Assembly: GCA_025458735.1 (NCBI GenBank) | Contig: JALORV010000088.1 | Span: forward strand, 1 to 7,794 | Direction: 5' to 3' | Length of the DNA: 7,794 nucleotides | Source: Burkholderiaceae bacterium | GTDB lineage: Bacteria > Pseudomonadota > Gammaproteobacteria > Burkholderiales > Burkholderiaceae | Shown here: positions 1-5,273 of the stretch, in pieces | How the letters are laid out: each line of letters opens with the position of its first letter | Position numbering within the stretch: position 1 is the stretch's first letter | The notes under the pieces: generated by a model | Told to the model about the DNA's origin: nothing | Database searches by the model: none | Seen by the model: the letters and a program-made list of their open reading frames with translations, nothing else | Program-made: the position numbers and the translations under genes

Positions 1-879
1 ATGCTGTTCATCGAGCGATTCGAGCCCCGGCTCGTGCTCGAGCGGCTGCCCCGTACGACCGTGTTCATGGGCGTCCCGACCTACTACACGCGACTGCTCG
101 CCGAAGATGCGTTCGATCGCCGTTGCTGCGGGAGCATGCGGCTCTTCATCTCGGGCTCGGCGCCGCTGCTGGCCGAGACGCACCGCGAGTTCGAGGCCCG
201 CACCGGCCATCGCATCCTCGAGCGCTACGGCATGTCGGAGACGATCATGCTGGTGTCCAATCCGTACTTCGAGCGGGACGGCCAGCGGCTGGCCGGCACG
301 GTCGGCCAGCCGCTGCCGGGCGTCGGCGTGCGCGTGGTGCGTGAAGACGGCTCGGCCTGTGCCAGCGGCGAGATCGGCGCGGTCGAGGTGCGTGGCCCGA
401 ACGTGTTCGCAGGCTACTGGCGGATGCCGGAGAAGACGGCCGAGGAGTTCACCGCCGATGGCTGGTTCCGGACAGGTGATGTCGGCCACTTCGGCGGCCC
501 CGGCATTCCGGATAACACCCTGACGCTGGTCGGTCGCTCGAAGGATCTGATCATCTCGGGCGGCTACAACGTGTACCCGAAGGAGATCGAGGGATACATC
601 GACGAACTGCCGGGGGTGGTGGAGTCCGCCGTGGTCGGACTGCCGCATCCCGACTTCGGCGAGGCCGTCGCCGCCGTGGTGGTGACGCGCCGGCCGGGTT
701 CGCTCGATGCGGAAAGCGTGATTGCCAGCCTCAAGGGCCGCATCGCGAACTACAAGGTGCCCAAGCGCGTATTCGTGGTCGAGGACCTGCCGCGCAACGC
801 GATGGGCAAGGTGCAGAAGAACGTGCTGCGCGATCGCTACCGGAGCACCTTCACGCCGCAAAGGCGAAGTGCGGCCTGA
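1..879 (+). CDS. matB: Malonyl-CoA synthetase (MatB-like acyl-CoA ligase), 5' partial
   Basis: This is the C-terminal 292 residues of an ANL-superfamily ligase that activates malonate with ATP and joins it to CoA in the cytoplasm. Family members are about 500 residues, so roughly 200 residues lie left of the window and the ATG at base 1 is an internal Met. Visible motifs are MGVPTYYTRLL (23-33), SGSAPL (51-56), ERYGMSET (74-81), WFRTGD (155-160), hinge GRSKD (178-182), GGYNVYPKEIE (187-197), and PRNAMGKVQK (264-273) with the adenylate-forming catalytic lysine K270. From memory the line closely matches Rhodopseudomonas MatB; SGSAPL plus ERYGM(T/S)E is the MatB-type acid-pocket signature. The loop between TGD and GRSKD is about four residues longer than in that homologue. 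The gene ends TGA and runs 29 bases into the convergent GrpB gene. Another short dicarboxylate or acyl-CoA ligase is possible but less likely. No decarboxylase or malonate transporter is visible to confirm a malonate operon. Confidence 0.87.
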   Translation: MLFIERFEPRLVLERLPRTTVFMGVPTYYTRLLAEDAFDRRCCGSMRLFISGSAPLLAETHREFEARTGHRILERYGMSETIMLVSNPYFERDGQRLAGTVGQPLPGVGVRVVREDGSACASGEIGAVEVRGPNVFAGYWRMPEKTAEEFTADGWFRTGDVGHFGGPGIPDNTLTLVGRSKDLIISGGYNVYPKEIEGYIDELPGVVESAVVGLPHPDFGEAVAAVVVTRRPGSLDAESVIASLKGRIANYKVPKRVFVVEDLPRNAMGKVQKNVLRDRYRSTFTPQRRSAA

Positions 880-1411
880 AACCGGCGCGGGCTGAGCGGT
901 CGCCCCCGGGCAGCGCCAGCACGGCCTCGACGAAGCCGGTCTTGCCGTTGGTGTAGGCGTCGCGATCGAAGCGGAAGCGCGCCGCCAGCCGGCGCTTGAG
1001 TTCCGCATAGCGGGCGGCCAGCCACGCATCGGCGCGCAGCCGGTCGCGGAACTTCAGGTAACGCTTCCAGTAGGTGCCGTCGAGCTGCACCACGTGCACG
1101 TGGTGGGTGCGCACGCCGCGCACGACGCGCTTGAAGAAGCGCCGGTCCGGCAGCACCCGTTCGTACTCCGGGATGTACTCGTAGCCGTAGACCGACAGGC
1201 GGTCGCAGTGACGCTCGAAGTCGCCGAGCGAACGCACGCCCACCAGCATGTCGATGATCGGCTTGGCCGGCAGGCCGGGCACCGACGTGCTGCCGATGTG
1301 CTCGATGCAGGGATTGAGATCGGCGAGCGCCAGGTGGATCAGCTGCGACTCGATGCGGAAGCGGGTAGGCCACGCGGGGTCATAAGGCGCCACGACGATC
1401 TGGTCGGTCAT
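851..1411 (-). CDS. GrpB family protein (UPF0157 nucleotidyltransferase fold)
   Basis: This 186-residue protein belongs to the GrpB/UPF0157 family, which has a minimal nucleotidyltransferase fold; the substrate is not established and some relatives are fused to dephospho-CoA kinase. Visible are the N-terminal YDPAWPTRF (10-18), the nucleotidyltransferase core HIGSTSVPGLPAKPIID (38-54) with the GS pair and a downstream Asp, HHVHV (103-107), YLKFRDRLR (118-126), and the C-terminal YTNGKTGFVE (153-162). Length is usual for the family plus a short tail. The start at 1411 is chosen because the family begins just before the YDPxW motif and a strong AAGGAG ribosome site lies at 1418-1423, six bases upstream. 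The frame stays open to 1822, but that extension has no family similarity. The 3' end overlaps matB tail to tail. The symbol grpB is not assigned because the family name does not imply orthology. Confidence 0.88.
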   Translation of the reverse strand: MTDQIVVAPYDPAWPTRFRIESQLIHLALADLNPCIEHIGSTSVPGLPAKPIIDMLVGVRSLGDFERHCDRLSVYGYEYIPEYERVLPDRRFFKRVVRGVRTHHVHVVQLDGTYWKRYLKFRDRLRADAWLAARYAELKRRLAARFRFDRDAYTNGKTGFVEAVLALPGGDRSARAGFRPHFAFAA

Positions 1412-1417
1412 ACGGTT

Positions 1418-1423
1418 CTCCTT
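1418..1423 (-). promoter_or_regulatory. Ribosome binding site deciding the GrpB-family start
   Basis: On the minus strand this reads AAGGAG, six bases before the ATG at 1411. It is a near-consensus Shine-Dalgarno site and selects this ATG over Met codons further upstream in the same open frame. Confidence 0.7.
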
Positions 1424-1554
1424 GCGGGTGTGGTCGCGTTGGCCACCGGACACCGGGGCTGCGCTGTTTATGAGGGCACTGTAGGGGCCGGGGGCCGCAG
1501 CCGCAGCGGCGTCTGCCGCGGTCGCGATGCCGCAGATTCGACAAACCGCGCCCT

Positions 1555-1770
1555 TCAGCGCGCCGGGACGTCCGCTCGCGCGACGTGGGCGGCCGAGGCC
1601 AGCACGGCCTCTTCCGGCAACGGGGCCCGGATCAGCGCCACGAAGGCGACGCCGGACGCCGCGCCGACCATGAGCATCAACGCCACCGATCCGCCGCGCC
1701 CGGGGCTCACGGTGGCCCGTGGCGGTCGCTGCACTGCACCAGGCGAGGGCACTGCGTTCGGTTCGTGCAT
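1555..1770 (-). CDS. Small predicted single-pass membrane protein, hypothetical
   Basis: A 71-residue open frame that I do not recognise. Residues 1-27 are rich in Pro and Arg (R16, R19, R25, R26 region). Residues 28-47 (SVALMLMVGAASGVAFVALI) form one convincing hydrophobic segment. A short tail with E53, E54 and small residues follows. The positive-inside rule would place the N-terminus in the cytoplasm and the tail in the periplasm. It is not a lipoprotein, and a cleavable signal peptide is unlikely because the hydrophobic stretch starts late. Support for translation is a GGAGG at 1776-1780, five bases before the ATG. The gene lies co-directionally between the Crp-like regulator (120 bases upstream) and the GrpB gene (143 bases downstream). 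Nothing indicates function. It could be a chance frame in GC-rich DNA, but the ribosome site and coherent topology favour a real gene. Confidence 0.5.
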   Translation of the reverse strand: MHEPNAVPSPGAVQRPPRATVSPGRGGSVALMLMVGAASGVAFVALIRAPLPEEAVLASAAHVARADVPAR

Positions 1771-1775
1771 GGCGG

Positions 1776-1780
1776 CCTCC
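1776..1780 (-). promoter_or_regulatory. Ribosome binding site of the 71-residue membrane protein
   Basis: Minus-strand GGAGG with five bases to the ATG at 1770. This is the main evidence that the short frame is translated. Confidence 0.5.
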
Positions 1781-1890
1781 AGTGGCGGGCGGCAGGGCCC
1801 GGTGAAGCCACGGTAGGCGCAAGGCGCCGCGAGGTCAGCGGAAGCTGCCCCCGCAGCACTGCGGAAAATTCACGGCGACGGCCGCGCGCG

Positions 1891-2532
1891 CTACCAGCGT
1901 GCCGGCGGCTTGCGGTGGATGGTGATCGTGCGGTTCTCGATGGTGACGTAGCCGCCGATGGTGAGGTCCTTGAAGATGCGGCTGATCATGTCGCGCGAGG
2001 CGCCGACGCGGTCGGCGATGTCCTGCTGGGTCATGCGCTCGGGCACCACCAGCTTGCCGCCTTCTTCCTTGGCCAGCGACAGCAGCAGGCGCGCGACGCG
2101 GCCGTAGACGTCCATCAGCGCCAGGTTCTTGACGTTGTCGGTGGCTATGCGGGCGCGGTCGATCAGCGTGGCGATCAGCGCCATCGCGATGTCCGGGTTG
2201 GCGCCGATGGCCGTGCGCAGTTCGTCGCGCGTGACCACCGAGCAGCTGGTCGGCTCCAGCGTCATGACCGAGGCCGAGCGCGGCCGGCCGTCGAGCGCCA
2301 TTTCGCCGACATAGTCGCCCGGCCCGTAGATGTCGAGGATCATCTCGCGGCCGTCGTCGTCCGACACGTAGACCTTCACGCGGCCACTGAGGATGATGTA
2401 CAGGCTGTCGCCCCGGTCACCCTCGTTGATGATGACCGCGTTCTTCGGAAAGGTCCGCACCTGGCCGCGCGTGGCCAGCTCGCGCACCATCGGGTCGCCG
2501 ATCTCGCTGATCGCCTGCTCGCTTGCCGTCAT
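1891..2532 (-). CDS. Crp/Fnr family transcriptional regulator
   Basis: A 213-residue DNA-binding regulator with the full Crp layout: cyclic-nucleotide-type beta barrel about 20-115, dimer helix about 110-136, and winged helix-turn-helix about 140-207. The phosphate-binding cassette is intact (GEMALDG 76-82, then R85-S86-A87), so binding of a cyclic nucleotide or dinucleotide is plausible. The cysteine cluster of Fnr is absent; the only Cys is C97. The recognition helix ASRDMISRIFKDL (178-190) keeps R180 and R185 and has Asp where E. coli CRP has E181, suggesting a CRP-like half-site. The position aligning by eye with CRP Thr127, which contacts cAMP, is Ala130, so the ligand may differ. The HRKPPARW tail resembles a regulator group I associate with betaproteobacteria. 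A weak GGGAAG lies before the ATG. The permease gene ends 99 bases upstream, and that gap holds a candidate promoter. Targets cannot be read from this window. Confidence 0.9.
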   Translation of the reverse strand: MTASEQAISEIGDPMVRELATRGQVRTFPKNAVIINEGDRGDSLYIILSGRVKVYVSDDDGREMILDIYGPGDYVGEMALDGRPRSASVMTLEPTSCSVVTRDELRTAIGANPDIAMALIATLIDRARIATDNVKNLALMDVYGRVARLLLSLAKEEGGKLVVPERMTQQDIADRVGASRDMISRIFKDLTIGGYVTIENRTITIHRKPPARW

Positions 2533-2582
2533 CGCTGCTTCCCGCCCGCCGCATTGGGGGCAAAGACCTTGTTGCGAACGCC

Positions 2583-2611
2583 ATTATGCGGCGACGTCCG
2601 GTACCGGGGAA
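2583..2611 (-). promoter_or_regulatory. Candidate promoter of the Crp/Fnr-type gene
   Basis: On the minus strand CATAAT (2583-2588) resembles a sigma-70 -10 box (five of six). TTCCCC (2606-2611) lies 17 bases upstream as a poor -35 (three of six). Between them the perfect palindrome CCGGTACCGG (2598-2607) overlaps the -35 box and could be an operator or simply a chance palindrome. A weak -35 is what an activator-dependent promoter often shows, but this is inference. Confidence 0.3.
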
Positions 2612-2631
2612 GCGGGAGGCGCAGGCCGGGT

Positions 2632-3441
2632 TCAGTACGCCTTGATGCCGCGGTAGGCCATGTAGGCCGCCAGCCCGACCAGCAGCAGCGCGAACACGCG
2701 CTTCAGCGGCCGCGTGTCGAGGGCGTGTGCCACGCGGGCGCCGAGCGGCGCCGTCAGCACGCTGGCTGCGGAAATCGCCAGCAGCGCCGGCAGGTAGACG
2801 AAGCCGAGCGTTCCGGCCGGCAGCGTCGGCGCGCTGCGCCCCGCCAGCACGTAGCCGACGGTGCCCGCCGCGGCGATTGGGAACCCGAGCGCGGCCGACG
2901 TGGCCACCGCGTTGTGGATGCGGACGTTGCTCCAGACCATGAACGGCACGGAGATGAAGCCGCCCCCGGCTCCGACCAGCGCGGAGATGAAGCCGATGAG
3001 GCTGCCGGCACCGAGCATGCCGGCGCCCCGCGGCAACTCGCGGCTGGGCTTCGGCTTGCGGTCGAGCAGCATCTGCACCGCGGAGAAGCCGACGAACACC
3101 GCGAACACCGTCGACAGCCAGAAGGTCGGCAGCCGCCCGGCGATCTGCGCGCCGACCAGCGACCCGAGCAGGATGCCCGGCGCCAGCCACGCCACCACCG
3201 GCCACAGCACGGCCCCGCGCTTGTGATGCGCGCGTACCGAAGACACCGAAGTGAACATGATGGTCGCGAGCGAGGTGGCAATCGCCATGTGGACGATGTG
3301 CTCCGCCGGATAGCCGCGCCAGGTGAACAGCAATGTCAGGAAGGGCACCAGCAGCATGCCGCCGCCGATGCCGAGCAGTCCCGCCGCGAAGCCGGTGGCG
3401 GTGCCGAGCACGAAGAGCGCCGCGAGGTAGATGGGTTCCAT
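2632..3441 (-). CDS. TauE/SafE family permease (sulfite exporter TauE-like)
   Basis: A 269-residue polytopic inner-membrane protein of the TauE/SafE (DUF81) family. Members move small sulfur-containing or organic anions; the substrate here cannot be assigned. The family's internal duplication is clear: GLLGIGGGMLLVPFL (21-35) and ALVGAGGGFISVPFM (154-168) are matching first-helix repeats, each followed by an ATS motif (ATSLATI 55-61, ATSAALG 180-186). Hydrophobic segments fall near 6-38, 54-68, 79-101, 105-125, 142-170, 180-200, 212-235 and 247-263. A polar loop (about 127-138) joins the halves. The ATG at 3441 is chosen because it shares its A with the stop codon of the EVE gene (TGATG) and gives a normal N-terminus. 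A 14-residue longer start would lie inside the EVE gene and adds hydrophilic, Pro-rich sequence. No sulfur-metabolism gene is nearby. Confidence 0.9.
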   Translation of the reverse strand: MEPIYLAALFVLGTATGFAAGLLGIGGGMLLVPFLTLLFTWRGYPAEHIVHMAIATSLATIMFTSVSSVRAHHKRGAVLWPVVAWLAPGILLGSLVGAQIAGRLPTFWLSTVFAVFVGFSAVQMLLDRKPKPSRELPRGAGMLGAGSLIGFISALVGAGGGFISVPFMVWSNVRIHNAVATSAALGFPIAAAGTVGYVLAGRSAPTLPAGTLGFVYLPALLAISAASVLTAPLGARVAHALDTRPLKRVFALLLVGLAAYMAYRGIKAY

Positions 3442-3911
3442 CAGCTTCGCTGGCCCAGCAGGCGGCGGGTGATGAACGTCCACTGTGCCGCGGTGACGGG
3501 CGTGATCGACAGGCGATTGCCGCGCTTGAGCACGATCATGTCGGCCAGTTCGGCATGCGCCCGCAGCTCCGGCAGCGCGACGAGGCGGGTCTTCTGCCGT
3601 GCGCGGATGTCGACCAGCAGCCAGCGCGGCGCCTCGTGCCGGGACGCGGGATCGAAATACGGGCTGCGCCGGTCGAACTGGGTCGGGTCCGCGTAGGGGG
3701 TGCTGGCAACTTCAGCCAGACCCGCGATGCCCGGCTCGGCGCAGCTCGAGTGGTAGAACAGCACACGGTCGCCCGGCTTCATGGCATCGCGCATGAAGTT
3801 GCGGGCCTGGTAGTTGCGCACACCGGTCCACGGCACCGTGCGCCCGGGCGCCGCCAGCACATCGTCGATCGAGCACTCGTCGGGTTCCGATTTCATCAGC
3901 CAGGCGTTCAT
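3441..3911 (-). CDS. EVE domain-containing protein (THYN1-like)
   Basis: A 156-residue single-domain protein of the EVE family within the PUA-like superfamily. These proteins are thought to recognise modified bases in DNA or RNA; the bacterial role is unsettled. Family motifs are WLMKSEP (4-10), VPWTGVRNYQARNFMR (26-41), GDRVLFYHSS (47-56), GIAGLAEV (61-68), YFDPAS (85-90), and RLSITPVTAAQW (133-144). Length equals that of stand-alone bacterial members. The start at 3911 places MNAWLMKSEP at the N-terminus, as in homologues, and has GAGGA seven bases upstream; the open frame extends further to 4019 but that part is unlike the family. The stop overlaps the ATG of the TauE-like permease, so the two are probably translated together. 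It sits downstream of the 6S RNA and its terminator. No restriction or modification gene adjoins it. Confidence 0.92.
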   Translation of the reverse strand: MNAWLMKSEPDECSIDDVLAAPGRTVPWTGVRNYQARNFMRDAMKPGDRVLFYHSSCAEPGIAGLAEVASTPYADPTQFDRRSPYFDPASRHEAPRWLLVDIRARQKTRLVALPELRAHAELADMIVLKRGNRLSITPVTAAQWTFITRRLLGQRS

Positions 3912-4034
3912 TGCGCTGTCCTCACACGCGGGCAGCGCAAGGGCGAGCGCATTCGGGGCAGCGGGCAGTCGGAGGCGGGAGGAACCGGGAGGGCCATGCA
4001 CAGGCCGCGGTTGCGGCAATCCTGGAGGTGAATG

Positions 4035-4071
4035 AAAACAGCGGCACGGCCGGGACGCCGGCCGTGCCGCT
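4035..4071 (-). terminator. Intrinsic terminator downstream of 6S RNA
   Basis: The minus strand forms a perfect 14-bp GC-rich stem (4058-4071 with 4040-4053) closed by a four-base loop (4054-4057), followed by G and TTTT (4035-4038). There is no T-run on the plus-strand side, so it acts in one direction. It begins seven bases after the predicted mature 3' end of 6S RNA and precedes the EVE gene, so it probably ends the 6S primary transcript. Confidence 0.85.
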
Positions 4072-4077
4072 GCATGG

Positions 4078-4257
4078 GATCCCCGCCTGTGCCGCCCGGC
4101 CTGATGTCCTGAACCATCGGTTCAGGGTGGTCGCTCGCCGCGTCGTTTAGGTTCAGCAAACGCGTGCCGATCGCACCGCGACGCGAGCCCAGCAACCTTG
4201 CGCAAAGCGCATAGGTTCAAGGAACTATCGACCTTTGCGCGAGCACCGCAGGGAATT
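4078..4257 (-). ncRNA. ssrS: 6S RNA
   Basis: This roughly 180-nt region matches 6S RNA in position, length and structure. 6S RNA mimics an open promoter, binds sigma-70 RNA polymerase, and dampens transcription in stationary phase. The ends pair as a closing stem (AUUCCC near 4251-4256 with GGGGAU near 4079-4084, extended by GGUGC with GGCAC). The 3' bubble strand holds the classic small hairpin CCUGAACC-GAU-GGUUCAGG (4108-4126), equivalent to the CCUUGAACC hairpin of E. coli 6S. The apical arm is anchored by GCUCGC pairing with GCGAGC. The upstream neighbour is zapA, as in many proteobacteria. The 5' bubble strand can also form local helices, described under findings. Ends are estimated from the stem and may be off by a few bases. 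Short open frames across this region are not genes. Confidence 0.87.
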
Positions 4258-4322
4258 CTGTACCGCCAGCGCCGTGCCACCGATGCGAACCGGCATCCGT
4301 GCACAACGCCTGCACTTAAATC

Positions 4323-4328
4323 ATTCTA
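4323..4328 (-). promoter_or_regulatory. Possible -10 box for a longer 6S RNA precursor
   Basis: Minus-strand TAGAAT (five of six to TATAAT) lies between the zapA stop and 6S RNA, about 65 bases before the mature 5' end. No good -35 is seen at 17 bases (GCCTGC). It could give an extended precursor, as the distal promoter does in E. coli, or be chance. No clear core promoter is visible directly before the mature 5' end. Confidence 0.25.
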
Positions 4329-4354
4329 GCCCCGCCGCCCGTGCGGCAGGCGCC

Positions 4355-4654
4355 TCAAAACAGTTTTTCCTGCGGCAGCAGCGCCTCTTCGCAGGCGCTC
4401 GTCATCGCGCGGATCCGCTGCTGCAGTTCCGCAGTGTCGATGCCGTCGCCGCCGCGCGCGGACATCAGGTCGTGGGCGATCTGCAGCGCGGCCATGACCG
4501 CGATGCGATCGGCGCCCATCACTTTGCCGGCTGCGCGGATCGCCTGCATCCTGCCGTCGACATAGGAGGCGCACTTGAGCAGCGACTCCTTTTCCTCCGG
4601 CGTGCAGGCCAGGCGGTATTCGCGCTCGAGGATGGTGACGGTCAGGTGTTCCAT
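4355..4654 (-). CDS. zapA: Cell division protein ZapA
   Basis: A 99-residue ZapA, the widely conserved cytoplasmic protein that binds FtsZ and bundles protofilaments at the Z-ring. The N-terminal beta strand and turn (VTILEREYRLACTPEEKESL, 6-25) are followed by the helical YVDGRMQAIR (31-40), the conserved GKVMGADRIAVMAALQIAHD (43-62), and a C-terminal coiled coil of about 73-95 that drives tetramer formation. Length is normal for the family. The start overlaps the last 13 bases of the upstream coiled-coil gene in another frame, and there is no obvious Shine-Dalgarno site, so translation is probably coupled. 6S RNA follows about 97 bases downstream, as in many proteobacteria. Confidence 0.94.
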   Translation of the reverse strand: MEHLTVTILEREYRLACTPEEKESLLKCASYVDGRMQAIRAAGKVMGADRIAVMAALQIAHDLMSARGGDGIDTAELQQRIRAMTSACEEALLPQEKLF

Positions 4655-4863
4655 GGCACCGATGCCGCCGCCGGCGCCGGCAGTCGCTCCATCAGCAGGT
4701 CAAGGCGACGGCTGGCTTCTTCCACTCGTCCGCGCATGCTCTCGTGCTCGGCCGAGACGGCCGCCAGTTGCGCGCGCAGCTGCTGGTTCTCGGAGCGCAG
4801 CGAATGCACGAGCCGCGCCAGTTCGGTGATCTTTCCGGCCAGCTGGTCGAGATCGTCAAGCAT
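4642..4863 (-). CDS. Small coiled-coil protein upstream of zapA (TIGR02449-like)
   Basis: A 73-residue protein, nearly all of it one amphipathic helix. Residues 1-60 carry a heptad pattern of Leu/Ile (L2, L5, L8, I12, L16, L19, L22, L29, L33) with charged residues between. A Pro/Ala tail follows (61-73). Small coiled-coil proteins of this size lie next to zapA in many beta- and gammaproteobacteria and are often annotated as TIGR02449 or compared with ZapB. A cell-division role is inferred from that pairing only. The ATG at 4863 fits the usual MLDDL-type N-terminus. The frame is open far upstream, but there it runs antisense through the riboswitch. No Shine-Dalgarno site is seen. A TACGAT at 4870-4875 could be a -10 box giving an almost leaderless mRNA, but its -35 is poor. 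Confidence 0.8.
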   Translation of the reverse strand: MLDDLDQLAGKITELARLVHSLRSENQQLRAQLAAVSAEHESMRGRVEEASRRLDLLMERLPAPAAASVPWNT

Positions 4864-4912
4864 GCGGGAATCGTAGCACCGCGACCGGCACGCCATCACG
4901 CGGACTGCGCGG

Positions 4913-4940
4913 TCGACGGCAGCCATTCCTGCGATAGACT
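4913..4940 (+). promoter_or_regulatory. Candidate promoter of the B12 uptake operon
   Basis: TCGACG (4913-4918, four of six to TTGACA) and TAGACT (4935-4940, four of six to TATAAT) are 16 bases apart. A start about seven bases downstream falls at the first base of riboswitch helix P1 (4948), which is where this leader should begin. That agreement is the main support. Confidence 0.45.
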
Positions 4941-4947
4941 GGCCAGC

Positions 4948-5140
4948 GTTGATGGTGCCGGGGGCATGGCCTCCGGTGAAACGGGAAACAGGGGTCGCGC
5001 CGCTCGCGGCGAGTCCAACCTGTGCTGCCCCCGCAACGGTAAGCAGGTGCGCATTGCGCACGCTCCGCAACGGCCACTGCGTCGATTCGACGCGGGAAGG
5101 CGCGGCGCGAAAGCCTGCAGCCCGGAGACCGGCCATCGAC
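4948..5140 (+). ncRNA. Cobalamin (B12) riboswitch aptamer
   Basis: This is the adenosylcobalamin-type aptamer in the leader of the B12 receptor gene; cobalamin binding lowers expression downstream. The ends form helix P1: GUUGAUGG (4948-4955) pairs base for base with CCAUCGAC (5133-5140), with one G-U pair. Inside are the conserved core GCUGCCCCCGCAACGGUAAG (about 5024-5043), continuing into GCAGG, and the B12 box CAGCCCGGAGACCGGCCA (5118-5135). An early GGUGAAACGGGAAAC element lies at 4975-4989. A peripheral stem lies between about 5047 and 5105. Length and order of elements are typical. It stands 133 bases before btuB in the same direction, which fits its regulatory role. Confidence 0.95.
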
Positions 5141-5273
5141 AGGAGGACGAGCCGCGGGGTGTCGGCCAGCCGGACCGCGTCGCCTCGACCGCTGTCGCGC
5201 CCAGCTAGCCAGGCCCCCGGACGTTCACGTCGGAACCAACGCCGGCGGCGGGCCGGCATCCGGGAGCCCACCC
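5141..5273 (+). promoter_or_regulatory. Riboswitch expression platform and btuB ribosome site
   Basis: This holds the leader between the aptamer and the btuB ATG. The ribosome site is GGGAG at 5262-5266, seven bases before the start codon. Part of it can be masked: CCCGGA (5216-5221) is complementary to TCCGGG (5259-5264), and between them GCCGGC (5241-5246) pairs with GCCGGC (5252-5257) in a hairpin just upstream of the site. No hairpin followed by a T-run is present. Control by blocking translation initiation is therefore more likely than transcription termination. The folds were drawn by eye. Confidence 0.5.

Noticed and set aside
1412..1822. N-terminal extension of the GrpB-family gene to an upstream Met
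   Set aside because: The extra 137 residues are low-complexity, overlap the small membrane protein gene in another frame, and bypass a strong ribosome site at 1418-1423.
1851..1864. Inverted repeat CCGCAGCACTGCGG downstream of the Crp-like gene as a terminator
   Set aside because: The stem is short with almost no loop, and the T-run on the minus strand precedes the stem rather than following it.
3442..3483. Longer start for the TauE-like permease
   Set aside because: It would place a Pro/His-rich stretch before the first helix and lies within EVE coding sequence. The TGATG start is the better choice.
1585..3696. A 703-residue open frame on the plus strand
   Set aside because: It lies antisense to the Crp-like regulator and the TauE-like permease, both clear families. 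Its translation is Arg/His/Ala-rich low-complexity text typical of a shadow frame in GC-rich DNA.
3908..4304. Two short minus-strand open frames (60 and 95 residues) over the 6S RNA region
   Set aside because: The region is explained by 6S RNA and its terminator, and the translations have no recognisable features.
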